64,000 nucleotides of DNA from Niallia sp. XMNu-256 (GTDB taxonomy: Bacteria; Bacillota; Bacilli; Bacillales; Cytobacillaceae): the NCBI RefSeq assembly GCF_036670015.1, contig NZ_CP137636.1, forward strand, positions 1,466,501 through 1,530,500, given 5' to 3'. The notes beneath the pieces were generated by a model. It saw nothing but the letters and a program-made list of their open reading frames with translations. It was not told the DNA's origin and did not search any database. Position 1 is the first letter of the stretch. Each line of letters begins with the position of its first letter. The translations under genes were made by a program, and so were the position numbers. Of this stretch, positions 26,796 through 36,225 are shown piece by piece.

Positions 26796-26873
26796 ATTTC
26801 TATTAGACATTTAATGTGAAAAATTGTACTTAAAGTATTGGTTGGATTAGTTTAGAAGCAGGAAGTGATAAAA

Positions 26874-27239
26874 TTGAGCCTATATTTTTATAAGTATTTA
26901 GATGTGTTTAAAAGGAACTTTATGTTGGTTGTTATGGCAATAGTATTATTAGCTGTAACCTTCTTTATATGGGCTAGAGTTCCATTTTTTATAATCGGAA
27001 ATCTAGCGGCAGACTTAACTTCTAATTTTGTAATTATTTATTTATGCATTTCACTATCAGGCGGATTTCTTATTTCCTTTTATTTTGTCCCATTCAATTT
27101 AAAACTTGCTAAAAATATAGCCAGCATAAAAGATACTAGTAAAGCGAAATCTTTTATATATTTACAAACAATATTGATAATAGGATGTTCTCTTATTTTT
27201 GCTATAGTGTTGATTTTGATGAATGTTCTTCAACTATAA
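26874..27239 (+). CDS. Small membrane protein
   Basis: About 121 aa with three hydrophobic segments (LVVMAIVLLAVTFFIWA, FVIIYLCISLSGGFLISFYF, TILIIGCSLIFAIVLILM). TTG 26874 follows AGGAAG at eight bases; GTG 26865 overlaps that site. No known family. Confidence 0.62.
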   Translation: MSLYFYKYLDVFKRNFMLVVMAIVLLAVTFFIWARVPFFIIGNLAADLTSNFVIIYLCISLSGGFLISFYFVPFNLKLAKNIASIKDTSKAKSFIYLQTILIIGCSLIFAIVLILMNVLQL

Positions 27240-27395
27240 GGTGCGTTACTTTAAGAAGCATTAAGTGGTTTTTAGGACGAATGCTATATGTTAGTTATGC
27301 CATTAAAGGGCTATATTATTGAGTCATATTGAGATTGTGAAACTTTACACTTAAACTAGGTGGCAGTTTAGTGGAACAAGTAATAGGTAAAAACT

Positions 27396-27718
27396 TTATT
27401 TACTGTAGTTTTTCGGATCAATATATAATTCATCACTGTCGTTCAAGACAAAGTCAAATTTTTGACCAAAAATTTTAATTAAGCCTTTTTCGATTTTTGT
27501 ATGAGTTTCGGGGTTTACATCTTGTACATAAAAGTGATGGTACCATCGTTATCAATAGTTATTGCTTCAATACCTAATTTAAGTAATCTATCAGCTTCGT
27601 ATGAAATACCGTATCTTAATATGTCGTCTTTTCTTAAATCTTTTATTGAATTAGGAACTTCTGAACAGGCACTCAGTAAAGTTGTTGTTATCAAAATGAT
27701 AAATATTCTTTTTTTCAT
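27396..27718 (-). pseudogene. Lipoprotein gene with single-base frameshift
   Basis: The only minus-strand gene of the small-gene region. MKKRIFIILITTTLLSACS carries a lipobox (LSAC) and AGAGGTG precedes the ATG. The frame closes after 67 codons at DGTITFMYKM. Adding one T to the TTTT at about 27532-27535 restores YVQDVNPETHTKIEKGLIK and onwards to a stop at 27396, giving a protein of about 107 aa. Could be a true frameshift or a slippage switch. Confidence 0.65.
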
Positions 27719-27927
27719 TCAAAACACCTCTAAATATTAAGGTGCCAGTAATATGTAATCCTATTCAATGGGTACGCTGCATTTATAAGGAATCGTTTTT
27801 CTTTGTTAGAATAACTCGCAGGTTTGTTCAATAAAAAGTCACAACAGAATTAGGAATTTACTGTAAAATTAAATTAGAGTTAAAGAAAGTAAGTTTAAAA
27901 GTAAAGTAAAATTCTGGAGTGAAATCA

Positions 27928-28203
27928 TTGAGTTTAACAAAAAAAATCAAGCCTTATGAAAGCTTTTTATATTTTATGTTTATCACACTTATTCTAAGAC
28001 TCGTACCCCTACTAACAGATGTAATAACGGAACTTTATATACAAATAGCATTTGTATTAATAATCGTATTTATTGTGAATTTTGTCATCAAAAAGGTAGC
28101 CAACGACTTTGCTAATTTTTGCCTACGTTTTAAAATAAAAGCTTTATATCTATATATCGTTTACATAATTTTATACTTTATTATTTTTCTGTTTTTGAAC
28201 TAA
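27928..28203 (+). CDS. Small membrane protein
   Basis: 91 aa with three hydrophobic segments (FLYFMFITLILRLVPLL, IQIAFVLIIVFIVNFVI, LYLYIVYIILYFIIFLFL). TTG 27928 lies six bases after GGAGTG. No recognised domain. Confidence 0.6.
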   Translation: MSLTKKIKPYESFLYFMFITLILRLVPLLTDVITELYIQIAFVLIIVFIVNFVIKKVANDFANFCLRFKIKALYLYIVYIILYFIIFLFLN

Positions 28204-28245
28204 TAAGTGCATTACGGGAACAGCAGTAATGCTGTTTCTTCTTTA
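28204..28245. repeat. Accessory-region spacer unit
   Basis: TAAGTGCATTACGGGAACAG: perfect stem GCATTAC/GTAATGC followed by TGTTTCTTCTTT, immediately after the preceding stop codon. Confidence 0.62.
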
Positions 28246-28365
28246 AGTAACAGTGCAGATTAATTGAGAAAGACGTTGTGTGAAAATAAATATTGATATT
28301 TTCAAAGTTATATTTAAGATAAGTTGCTTTAATAAGAATATTGTATTGATGAAAGGGATTTTTCA

Positions 28366-28767
28366 ATGACAGCTCATTATTTTATCGCAACATCAAAACC
28401 TATTCCAGAATATCACACACGTGGAAATAATTATGCATTTCTAAATGGTGAAGCGTATAAGGAAAATTTGCCATTTACCCTCCCTTATGTTTATGAACTT
28501 GGAGGTGAAGATGTTGAGTTTATTACATTCTTGGACTCATTTATGGAAATAGGGGACGTTGTAGAGCTATATATATATGAGGAAGGACGACTGGGATATC
28601 GCTTATCACATAATTATCCAAAAGAGTCCAGAACAATTAATCTTTTTAAAAAAACTTACAAAGATGAATACGGTGAATATCAATTAGACTCAAAGAAATG
28701 GAAAGAAGAGCTTACCAGACGAACTATTGCATCAAAACGAAGCGTTACTACATTCGTTAAATATTAG
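28366..28767 (+). CDS. Soluble protein of unknown function
   Basis: 133 aa, no signal or membrane segment, with many aromatic residues (HYFIATSKPIPEYHTRGNN; VELYIYEEGRLGYRLSHNYP). AAAGGGA precedes the ATG. I do not recognise the family. Confidence 0.68.
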   Translation: MTAHYFIATSKPIPEYHTRGNNYAFLNGEAYKENLPFTLPYVYELGGEDVEFITFLDSFMEIGDVVELYIYEEGRLGYRLSHNYPKESRTINLFKKTYKDEYGEYQLDSKKWKEELTRRTIASKRSVTTFVKY

Positions 28768-28867
28768 TGACCTGCTGTTCTCAAGGTGTTATTGAACTAA
28801 CTGGTGCGTTAGTGAAAATAGAAGAAATTATTGATTTTAAGATTGAGGTCATATTTTAGTTATTCCA

Positions 28868-28908
28868 TAAAGGGCGCAATTCTACTACAAGGAATTGTGT
28901 CTTTTAGC
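28868..28908. repeat. Accessory-region spacer unit
   Basis: AAAGGGCGCAATTC pairs with GAATTGTGTC, followed by TTTT. Confidence 0.6.
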
Positions 28909-28970
28909 TATCAACCTGAACAATGTGTTTGGGCTTATTTGACCAAAAAAGCGACATTAGGGGTGAAAAA

Positions 28971-29723
28971 ATGACTGACAACGAAAATATCTTATTAAAA
29001 AAGCTTGAAAATGAAAATATGGAAACTCTAATTAAAAGGGGTAGAGGTGCAGAGTTAGAGCAATATTGTTCTTGGATAGGTAAATCCATACATGGAACAG
29101 CAAGAGAAAAAGCGTGTAGCCTTTTGAGTTGGTATGACTCGAAGACATACAGGGAAAGACTTAAAAAATATGAAAATCTAAAACTAAAAATAGATATTAA
29201 AAAAGGACCTCATGGTAAAACTGTTAGGGGAAGCATTTCACAGTATTTAGGGTTAAAGAAAATCAGACCTGTGATCTTATCTAAGTTTAACTATAAATGT
29301 TCTATATGCGGTTTTGAACCAGAAGAAAGCGAAAGAAAAAAACTTCACGTTCATGAGATAGAAGAATATGACTTTGATACGAGTATATGTGAATTGAAAG
29401 GGTTAGTATTAATCTGCTCATCCTGCCATAGTTTCCATCATTTATATAGGACGTATAGTATTGCTACTGAAGCACAGATGGATGAATTAATTTCTCATTT
29501 TACAAGGGTGAACGGAATTGAAAGTGAAGATTATCACGAGTATTTTAGATTATTACGATACTCTTGGAGAAATGAGAGCATGAAAAGTTTAGATGAAATG
29601 ATAAATAGAAGTGTTATCTCTGATCGTGAAGAGAAAGTAACGTTTAGGATCAGTTTTGACATGCCGTATAAGGAAGAGGTCATAAAACTATTAAAGGAAA
29701 AAGATTTATATGTTAGAAACTAA
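28971..29723 (+). CDS. HNH endonuclease domain protein
   Basis: About 250 aa. The C-terminal half holds a Zn-ribbon/HNH core: YKCSICGFEP, KLHVHEIEEYD, LVLICSSCHSFHHL. The N-terminal part is helical and basic. ATG 28971 follows AGGGGTG; the longer frame is rejected. Stand-alone HNH proteins can be homing or defence nucleases; the target here is unknown. Confidence 0.82.
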   Translation: MTDNENILLKKLENENMETLIKRGRGAELEQYCSWIGKSIHGTAREKACSLLSWYDSKTYRERLKKYENLKLKIDIKKGPHGKTVRGSISQYLGLKKIRPVILSKFNYKCSICGFEPEESERKKLHVHEIEEYDFDTSICELKGLVLICSSCHSFHHLYRTYSIATEAQMDELISHFTRVNGIESEDYHEYFRLLRYSWRNESMKSLDEMINRSVISDREEKVTFRISFDMPYKEEVIKLLKEKDLYVRN

Positions 29724-29764
29724 ATAGATTCCCAATTCGCTTTAAATTACATGTTAGTTTATTC

Positions 29765-29810
29765 AGGGATAGGGCGCGATTTTATAATAAGATTTAGCGC
29801 TCGTTTTCAT
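29765..29810. repeat. Accessory-region spacer unit
   Basis: GGATAGGGCGCGATTTTATA and TTTAGCGCTCGTTTTC: GCGC-based stem plus T-rich tail. Confidence 0.5.
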
Positions 29811-29955
29811 TAAAGATTGTAAAACAATGTATTTAAAATAGCGATCGGAGTTTATTAATAATTTATGAGGTGTTTTGTGAGTAGGTTTTACGATATTTTT
29901 ATTTCTTTATCTATTAATCCTTTCGAAACTATAAAAATTGAAAATAGGTGATTGA

Positions 29956-30256
29956 TTGAAAAGGAAACTTCGAAATACATATTTTTGGTTAGTGTTCTCC
30001 TTCTATTACTTTCACTTTCAATAGCATGCAATTTTCTTGATATTTCTGTATTTGACTCACCGTACCTTGCTTTTTATGGGCTTAGCATTTTGGGTTCAAT
30101 TATTGGTTTTGTAGGTTGGAAACTTCAGAAAGCGGAAATAAAAGGTTTACTGACTAAAATTGTAGGGAAAATTGGATTTTACGTAATTTAGCATTGATTA
30201 TATTATTTTTTCCACCCATTTATCATATTTGGGGAACATTGATTTTTGATCTATAA
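29956..30256 (+). pseudogene. Frameshifted copy of the 35844 membrane protein gene
   Basis: Same start context (AGGTGATTGA then TTG) and same end (IWGTLIF.*) as the intact copy. One base is lost near 29998 (TTCTCC against TTCATCC) and one near 30182 (TACGTAA against CACGGTAA). Three paralogous copies exist in the window (17278, 29956, 35844); only 35844 is intact. Confidence 0.78.
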
Positions 30257-30267
30257 CAACTTTATTG

Positions 30268-30340
30268 CGGGTGCGATTGCGGGACAAGAAGCAGTCGCAC
30301 TTTTTATTAACGGTGCAGTTTTGTTCAATAGAAGTATTTG
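30268..30340. repeat. Accessory-region spacer unit, clearest example
   Basis: 10-bp stem GTGCGATTGC/GCAGTCGCAC (one G-T pair) followed by TTTTT, then ACGGTGCAGTTTTGTTCAAT. Confidence 0.75.
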
Positions 30341-30480
30341 AAAAATATAGTGTATAGAAGAGAAGAAGAAAGGAAAAAGCCAATTTGTGCATTCTATTTT
30401 CTATTTTTTTGAATGCAACCTGAAACTTTCTTTCACTTAAATCCGTATAATTTTATCATTATAACAAGGAGGGCTATATT

Positions 30481-30891
30481 ATGTATGATGTTTGGGGTAA
30501 TGGGGATTGGTTATTCGCATTCGGCCCAATATTTATAGGAATCATTTTTGTTATCATTTTTATAGGAATAATAGTCAGTTTATTCAGTGGACTTAGACAA
30601 TGGAAAAAGAATGAAGATTCTCCTCGTTTATCTGTTCCAGCCATCGTAAAAATTAAACGAACAAATGTTACGAGACATAGTCATCATCAAGATAACAATT
30701 CCCACTCGCACAGCTCCTCTACGACTTACTTTATTACATTTGAATTCGAAAGTGGCGACCGTTCAGAATTTCATGTTTCAGGCAAGGCATACGGTATGCT
30801 TGCAGAAGGAGATATCGGCACTTTAACTTTTCAAGGAACAAGATATATTGATTTTACTAGAACAAAACTCCCTCAAATTCATCATGAATGA
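30481..30891 (+). CDS. DUF2500 domain membrane protein
   Basis: 136 aa. One N-terminal transmembrane segment (FIGIIFVIIFIGIIVSLF), a His/Ser-rich linker (TRHSHHQDNNSHSHSSS), then a beta-rich domain TYFITFEFESGDRSEFHVSG and GTLTFQGTRYIDF typical of DUF2500. AAGGAGGG precedes the ATG. Function unknown. Confidence 0.8.
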   Translation: MYDVWGNGDWLFAFGPIFIGIIFVIIFIGIIVSLFSGLRQWKKNEDSPRLSVPAIVKIKRTNVTRHSHHQDNNSHSHSSSTTYFITFEFESGDRSEFHVSGKAYGMLAEGDIGTLTFQGTRYIDFTRTKLPQIHHE

Positions 30892-31020
30892 AATACCTAA
30901 TGAACGGTTAGATCGATATTGTTCCATTAATGTACAGTAAAACCGTTATTCAGCAAAGGGGCAGGATATTTCATTTAAGAACGTTAAAATCGTTAAAGGA
31001 TTAGGGGAGGTTCGAATCGG

Positions 31021-31179
31021 TTGAGATGGCTTTTTGCTATTCCATTTGTTATTCTGGGATCTTTTTTATTTACATTAACCATTGATGATATTGGAATAAT
31101 AGGTCAAATAATCAAGATACTTATAGGAATCGGTTGTTTTTTTATTGCGGTTGTTTTTGTGAGAGGAAAGAGAGCATAA
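31021..31179 (+). CDS. Tiny two-helix membrane protein
   Basis: 52 aa from TTG 31021, ten bases after GGGGAGG. Two hydrophobic segments (WLFAIPFVILGSFLFTLTI; IIKILIGIGCFFIAVVFV) and basic tail RGKRA. No family known. Confidence 0.5.
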   Translation: MRWLFAIPFVILGSFLFTLTIDDIGIIGQIIKILIGIGCFFIAVVFVRGKRA

Positions 31180-31357
31180 AACAATGCATCATCTTCAACT
31201 AACGGTAGAATATTTGAACTAGTATGTAACTTTAAAACATGTGAAACGATCCAGGTATTAAGTAAAAGTACCTAGATAAATAATGTTATAGACGGGGAAT
31301 GAATTGGAATAGCTATTATGAGATAAAAAATAAATTTATATTGTACTAATGGACAGA

Positions 31358-31385
31358 TTAGTGAAACAGGGAATTATGGTATAAT
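31358..31385 (+). promoter_or_regulatory. Promoter of the 31422 gene
   Basis: Extended -10 TG-G-TATAAT at 31377-31385 with TTAGTG 16 bases upstream. Shows that this unit carries its own promoter. Confidence 0.6.
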
Positions 31386-31421
31386 ATATTTACGAAACAT
31401 TCTAAAAAGGAGGAGTGGTTT

Positions 31422-31670
31422 TTGAAAAAGTATTTTGTATTTATAATAAGTCTTATATTGCTTTATACAGCATATCAAATATTATCGGGCATGATTTTAA
31501 CTGCCTTCTATACTCCAGATTTTTCTTTAATAGAGGGTAATCTTAATCAGAGTGTAGACTTTGGTGAGGTTACTTCAATACCATTATTTGTAACATTGTT
31601 TATTTCGATATTTGCTTATTTTCTATCTCAAAAAGTATTTAAAATTGAAAAAGTTGATTTAATTGCATAA
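31422..31670 (+). CDS. Small two-helix membrane protein
   Basis: 82 aa, TTG start after AGGAGGAG. Two hydrophobic segments enclose YTPDFSLIEGNLNQSVDFGEV. A decayed copy with the same downstream terminator is at 34673, so gene and terminator were duplicated as one unit. Confidence 0.65.
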   Translation: MKKYFVFIISLILLYTAYQILSGMILTAFYTPDFSLIEGNLNQSVDFGEVTSIPLFVTLFISIFAYFLSQKVFKIEKVDLIA

Positions 31671-31704
31671 AAAGGCTGTCTAATTACTCGTGGCAGCCTT
31701 TTTA
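31669..31704 (+). terminator. Terminator after the 31422 gene
   Basis: AAAAAGGCTG/CAGCCTTTTT stem; loop CTAATTACTCGTGG. Same element at 34884. Confidence 0.88.
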
Positions 31705-31714
31705 AATTTATACG

Positions 31715-31922
31715 AAGAAGAAGAAAAAGGCTAATTTAGGTATAGGGGGAACTAGTAATCTAGTTCTTGAACCAAATCAAGAAGGAGAATATACTTTTGA
31801 TTTAAAAAAATCCTGAAATTAGAATTGCACCTTCCTCCGACCAATTAGATAAGCTAAAAAATAGTATGTTTTATTTTCTGTTACCATTAGAGGGCGGAAC
31901 AGGAAAGGCGGTTATATCTTGA
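31715..31922 (+). pseudogene. C-terminal remnant of a protein gene
   Basis: Coding-like segment GGTSNLVLEPNQEGEYTFDL, a frameshift near 31811, then PEIRIAPSSDQLDKLKNSMF to a stop that overlaps the next start codon. No start codon or N-terminus. Family unknown. Confidence 0.45.
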
Positions 31923-32212
31923 AACAACATAAGGAGTTTTATCCAATCATTTTAACCTTAGCTTTGTTCTTAGTGGCACTTTTTGTATTCTTTTTCTTTA
32001 ATGGCCGGATATTTCCAAATATGAACTTATGGATACCCATTATTTTATATTTATTAATTGACATTGGTTTTATTGTTTCGTTAATTTTAGGAATCAGATC
32101 TAAAAATATAAGTGTAAAGATATTCAGTATTCTATCTAATTTTACATTTATGATACCGTTATCAATCTGGTTATTTCTATTGTTATTGGCAAATGGAATT
32201 TCAGAACCATAG
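31919..32212 (+). CDS. Small three-helix membrane protein ending GISEP
   Basis: 97 aa from TTG 31919 after AAAGGCGG. Three hydrophobic segments and C-terminus LLLLANGISEP shared with the gene at 15873. Family otherwise unknown. Confidence 0.66.
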   Translation: MKQHKEFYPIILTLALFLVALFVFFFFNGRIFPNMNLWIPIILYLLIDIGFIVSLILGIRSKNISVKIFSILSNFTFMIPLSIWLFLLLLANGISEP

Positions 32213-32237
32213 AAAATAGATCTTCTTTTTCTTATTT

Positions 32238-32312
32238 GACTAACGAGGTGCGATTGCTCAATAGGAGCAGTCGCTTTTTCACTAACAGGCAGGTTTATTC
32301 AATAAGAAGTCA
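32238..32312. repeat. Accessory-region spacer unit
   Basis: GACTAACGAGGTGCGATTGC; stem GCGATTGCTC/GAGCAGTCGC followed by TTTTT, then GGCAGGTTTATTCAATAAGA. Full two-part form. Confidence 0.75.
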
Positions 32313-32387
32313 TAACATGAATGTATAACTACTGTAAAATATACTTAGATGTAATAAAGAGTCTGGATGAACGAGGGAGAATGTTAA

Positions 32388-32681
32388 ATGGATAGTAGTT
32401 TTTTTATAATACTTATGGGCCTTTTTATTGTTGTTGCAAATGTTATTGCGTTTATATCTTATAGAAAAAAGAAGAATCTATACTTTGCTGCTTTTACAAT
32501 ATTATTATCAGCCGTTTTATTTGGGGCAATCGGTGGTGGATTAGCATTATTTATTATTCGTGATGCTTTTGCAATATTTTATGGAATGCAAGTAGCACAA
32601 TATTTATTATTCAATAGTATCATCGTTTTTATTATTGCAATTTTAGCAACTGTAATAAAAAGATATCGTTCGGAAAAATAG
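32388..32681 (+). CDS. Small membrane protein
   Basis: 97 aa, three hydrophobic segments with a basic SYRKKKN turn after the first. GAGGGAG-like site lies upstream of the ATG. Unknown family. Confidence 0.64.
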   Translation: MDSSFFIILMGLFIVVANVIAFISYRKKKNLYFAAFTILLSAVLFGAIGGGLALFIIRDAFAIFYGMQVAQYLLFNSIIVFIIAILATVIKRYRSEK

Positions 32682-32740
32682 AAATATAAAACAAACAGGG
32701 CCAAATTGCTAGTTAGAATGGGGATTGTGAGGTGTTGTGT

Positions 32741-33065
32741 TTGTTAAAAACAAATGCATGGTTGTTTTCAGTCATAAGTATCATATTTGTATTAATTTAT
32801 TTTATCTTATTTTTATCAACTGGCTTAGCTAAGATAGTGACGTATAATCCTTGGTTCGCATTTTTTTTATGTGTTCTCCTTTCTGTTGGGGGATTTATTT
32901 TATCGGTTTCATCAATTATTTTATCAATTATCGGAAAAAGAACACATATTGTTCCTTACTTTACAGTATTTTTCTCATTTATATTAATTCTTTTTTACTA
33001 TTTTTGTATTTCTACTACCCGAAGCAGGGATTCCACCTGTTATACCATTATTTTTTGATAGATAA
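32741..33065 (+). pseudogene. Small membrane protein gene with 3' frameshift
   Basis: TTG 32741 lies six bases after GAGGTG. Three or so hydrophobic segments follow. In the annotated frame the end is STTRSRDSTCYTIIF, but the adjacent frame reads LLPEAGIPPVIPLFFDR and stops at 33065, a more natural membrane-protein ending. A one-base change in the T-rich run near 32990-33006 would join them. Confidence 0.5.
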
Positions 33066-33590
33066 GTAAAAAATATTTGTTCAGCTATTGGCGCAAAAAA
33101 ATCTAACAACTTTGTGCTGCTATTTAGCAGTCCATAGTTGTTGCTCTCTAATCAATGAAAAGGCAGGATTTGTGTTAACGGGTGCTTTTCTTCCATAAAA
33201 GGACTGTCTAAAAACCTCTGGCAGTTTCTTTATATTTATACAACGATTAGTACTTCCATTCTTTCTTCCACTAAAGGGTAAGATGTGCGAATAGATGGTA
33301 TTATGTTTATATTAGGAAGATATTGTAAAGCGATTTACTTAGATTAGCGTGCAGTTTAATTATATAAAAATATAATAATCCCATTATCGAAATTTATGTA
33401 AAATGTTCCGTATTATATTTAAAGGATAATAAATTCGACAGTTGCAATAGATATCTATTTTCATGCGGGTCAATAATTTTTTTATAATCTTCAACAATCG
33501 TGCGCAATAATGGCATAAAAGTCTGCACCTTTTTTACATATAAGGGCCAGGCCAGTTAAGGTAATAACTTCTTGTAAAGGGAGGATCTGT
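33066..33590. other. Intergenic with spacer remnants
   Basis: No gene found. It holds GGCGCAAAAAAATC...TTTGTGCTG near 33084-33121 and a spacer unit at 33164-33240 (TTAACGGGTGC, ACTGTCTAAAAACCTCTGGC, T-rich tail). Confidence 0.5.
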
Positions 33591-33767
33591 ATGAAGTATG
33601 TAGTGGGTTTGTATATGGTTATGGCAGTAATGGTATTTGTTAATGGGGCAAGTGTATTTATTTTTAAAGACGAGTTTTCTGCCATTGCAAGCTGGCTTAC
33701 AGTTATGTTATTTCTTTTGGGGACTATATTTTTCGTTAATGCGAGATATTATCTATCCAAGAAATAG
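33591..33767 (+). CDS. Tiny two-helix membrane protein
   Basis: 58 aa, ATG 33591 after AAAGGGAGG. Two hydrophobic segments joined by FKDEFSAIASW. No known family; good ribosome site and clean frame support it. Confidence 0.6.
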   Translation: MKYVVGLYMVMAVMVFVNGASVFIFKDEFSAIASWLTVMLFLLGTIFFVNARYYLSKK

Positions 33768-33873
33768 CTTTTGGGGTTCTTGAGGAAAGAGGCCCTACTC
33801 CAGAATCGGGCAGTATTTTATATTCCGGTCGGAAGCTAAAAAAATTATATGAATGAAGAGGGGAATCGGGACT

Positions 33874-34410
33874 ATGTTTTTATCGTATCTATTTGTATTT
33901 ATTTTGGCAGCGATTCCGCTATTTGAACTAGTTGCGGTGATTCCATTAGCTGTCATCGGAGGACTGTCTCCGGTACTGACGGCGGTACTTGCCTTTTTAG
34001 GAAATGCACTAACTGTGGTTCTGCTAATTGTTTATGTGGATCACGTAAAGAAATGGATGAGAAAGCGAAAACAAAAGCGTATGCAAGGTGTTTTACAAGA
34101 TGAGGGTATGGCGGAAGAAGCTGATGTGGAAGGAACGGAGGATTCGAAAAAAAGCAAACGCGCAAGGGCGCTATTTAATAAGTATGGCCTGCCTGGCTTA
34201 GCGATTATCGGTCCTTTTTTCGTAGGATCCCATATCTCCGCGTTTATGGGGATGAGCTTCGGTTCGAAAAGGAGGATGGTAACTATCTGGATGATGACAA
34301 GTTTAGTTCTATGGACAGTAATTATATCTGTCGCTTCAAGCTATGGAGTCACCTTTTTTATTCCTCATGTAGAAGAAGATGGTTTCTTAATTCGCCTGTT
34401 CAGCAACTAA
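33874..34410 (+). CDS. Small multidrug export-like protein (PF06695-type)
   Basis: About 178 aa. Hydrophobic N-terminal half with IPLFELVAVIPLAVIGGLSP, a charged central loop (RKRKQKRMQG...), then FNKYGLPGLAIIGPFFVGSH and ISAFMGMSFGSKRR, the pattern of the putative small multi-drug export family. Actual transport activity of the family is poorly shown. ATG 33874 preferred; 33853 has no ribosome site. Confidence 0.78.
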   Translation: MFLSYLFVFILAAIPLFELVAVIPLAVIGGLSPVLTAVLAFLGNALTVVLLIVYVDHVKKWMRKRKQKRMQGVLQDEGMAEEADVEGTEDSKKSKRARALFNKYGLPGLAIIGPFFVGSHISAFMGMSFGSKRRMVTIWMMTSLVLWTVIISVASSYGVTFFIPHVEEDGFLIRLFSN

Positions 34411-34672
34411 TTTTCCATTAGAGACTTAACCTTTAAGATAATATCCTGATACTAATTATTCAGAAATCGTGCGCTTTAATTGAGCGATAAACAAGCCTTA
34501 TTTCTTCGCATTACATGGAGAAATGAGGCTTGTTATATTTATGCAGACATTACTACGTAAAATAGCATTTTTTTACGTATAGATTCCCTTTCTTGTTAAG
34601 CTAAATGGCAGATTAGCTCAACAAGCAATTAACGATATGTAGTAAGCTATGTTAAAGGGGAAATGGAGAAAT

Positions 34673-34859
34673 GTGAAAAAGAATTATACTGTTTTGTTGA
34701 ACTGCCCTCTATACTCCAGACTTTTCTGTAATAGAGGGTAATCTGAGTCAGAGTGTAGCTTTTGGTGAGGTTAATTCAATACCATTACTTGTAACATTGT
34801 TTATTGCGACATCTGCTTATTTTCTCTCTCAAAAAGTATTTGAAATTAAAAAAAGTTGA
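34673..34859 (+). pseudogene. Decayed duplicate of the 31422 membrane gene
   Basis: GTGAAAAAGAATTATACTG start, then an internal deletion that joins the first few codons to YTPDFSVIEGNLSQSVAFGE in another frame, followed by FLSQKVFEIKK. Downstream terminator is shared with the 31422 unit. Confidence 0.72.
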
Positions 34860-34883
34860 ATTGATTAATACTGATTGAATTGC

Positions 34884-34918
34884 ATAAAAAGGCTGTCTAA
34901 TTACTTGTGGCAGCCTTT
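34884..34918 (+). terminator. Terminator after the decayed 34673 gene
   Basis: AAAAAGGCTG/CAGCCTTTTT; differs from the copy at 31669 by one loop base. Confidence 0.88.
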
Positions 34919-35100
34919 TTAAATTTATACACCAAAAACTAGTTAAAAGCGTATTTTCACGTTATGTCTCCGTTTGATCCTTCAACTAAAGGGGCAGGTG
35001 GTGTAAACGTGTTGAAATGAGACCTTTACAAATTAGATTATAATGATTTTGATAGGGTGGATATGATGCTAAATGGAGATGGAAAACAAAGAGGTTTACT

Positions 35101-35625
35101 ATGATAATCGCATTTCTATTGCTTATATTATTTGTTGTCGTCATAGTAACTAAAAAATGGAAGGCTTTTATTATTTTTGTTGTTTGTCTTACGGTAGTTA
35201 TTTTATCCGTATTCAAGATTCCGGTGTTATTTCAAAAGAGCATTGAATTATTAGGTGAGGGTTTAGATCAAGTAAAAGTCGGCTACTTGATTGATAAGGA
35301 CGATACATCTCCGATAAAAGATAATGTAATTTACCTTGCTTTGAAGCATAATCCTGGAATTTTAGTGTATGTGGAAGAAGATATAATTAAGGAATTAACC
35401 TTAGTTACCGAACCTATAAATACATCGATATCTACAATGAAAGGAATTAATATGAAAAGTACATTCGCCAGGTCGTTCAGAATCTTATAGAAATCTAAGA
35501 TTTGTAGAGATATATGGCGTTGGAATAGAGTACAGGTATAAAAAACTAGAATCATCATTCAATTCTTTTTTGATGATGATGAACCGGATAGTCAGGTACG
35601 CAATATAGAGATTATAAAGAAATAA
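35101..35625 (+). pseudogene. Multiply frameshifted membrane-anchored protein gene
   Basis: The first 129 codons encode one or two hydrophobic segments (IIAFLLLILFVVVIV, VCLTVVILSVFKI) and a soluble part. The frame then breaks near 35452. Continuations EKYIRQVVQNLIEI, RFVEIYGVGIEYRYKKLESS and DDDEPDSQVRNIEIIKK lie in order in shifted frames to 35625. Family unknown. Confidence 0.62.
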
Positions 35626-35843
35626 ATTTTATTAGTGGCAATACTTTTTTGACGTTAACAAATGTAAATAAGAATTTAATAGCAATTTAGTCGCAGCGTA
35701 TCTCTCAAAGAGGGGACACGCTTTTTATTGCTTAAGGTTCACATTAAGCAATAAAAGGTCACAATATTAAATAATCAATAAGTAGATAAAGTGTGCTATA
35801 GTGATAGAAACAAATAAGTTAAAAATTGGAAATAGGTGATTGA

Positions 35844-36146
35844 TTGAAAAGGATACTTCGAAATACATATTGTTGGTTAATATTCATCCTTCTATTCCTT
35901 TCACTTTCGATTGCTTGCAATTTTCTTGATGTTTTTGTATTTAACTCAACTTACATTGCTTTTTATGGGCTTAGCATTTTAGGATCGATTATTGGTCTTG
36001 CAGGTAGGAAACTTCAGATATTGGAAAAAGAAGTTTCGGTGACTAATATAGTAGGGAACATTGGGTTTCACGGTAATTTAGCCATGGTCATTTTGTTTTT
36101 CCCTCCCATTTATCAAATTTGGGGAACATTGATTTTTGGTCCATAA
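35844..36146 (+). CDS. Small membrane protein, intact member of a three-copy family
   Basis: 100 aa from TTG 35844 after AGGTGAT. Three hydrophobic segments; MVILFFPPIYQIWGTLIFGP at the end. Two decayed paralogues are at 17278 and 29956. A DUF3953 gene follows here and at the 17278 copy, so the pair travels together. Confidence 0.7.
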   Translation: MKRILRNTYCWLIFILLFLSLSIACNFLDVFVFNSTYIAFYGLSILGSIIGLAGRKLQILEKEVSVTNIVGNIGFHGNLAMVILFFPPIYQIWGTLIFGP

Positions 36147-36225
36147 CAATATGGTTGCAGAATAAGAAGTGGTCGCACTTAGTAATAATGAGCAGGTTGG
36201 TTTGGGTAGAAAGAAGGTGACAATC

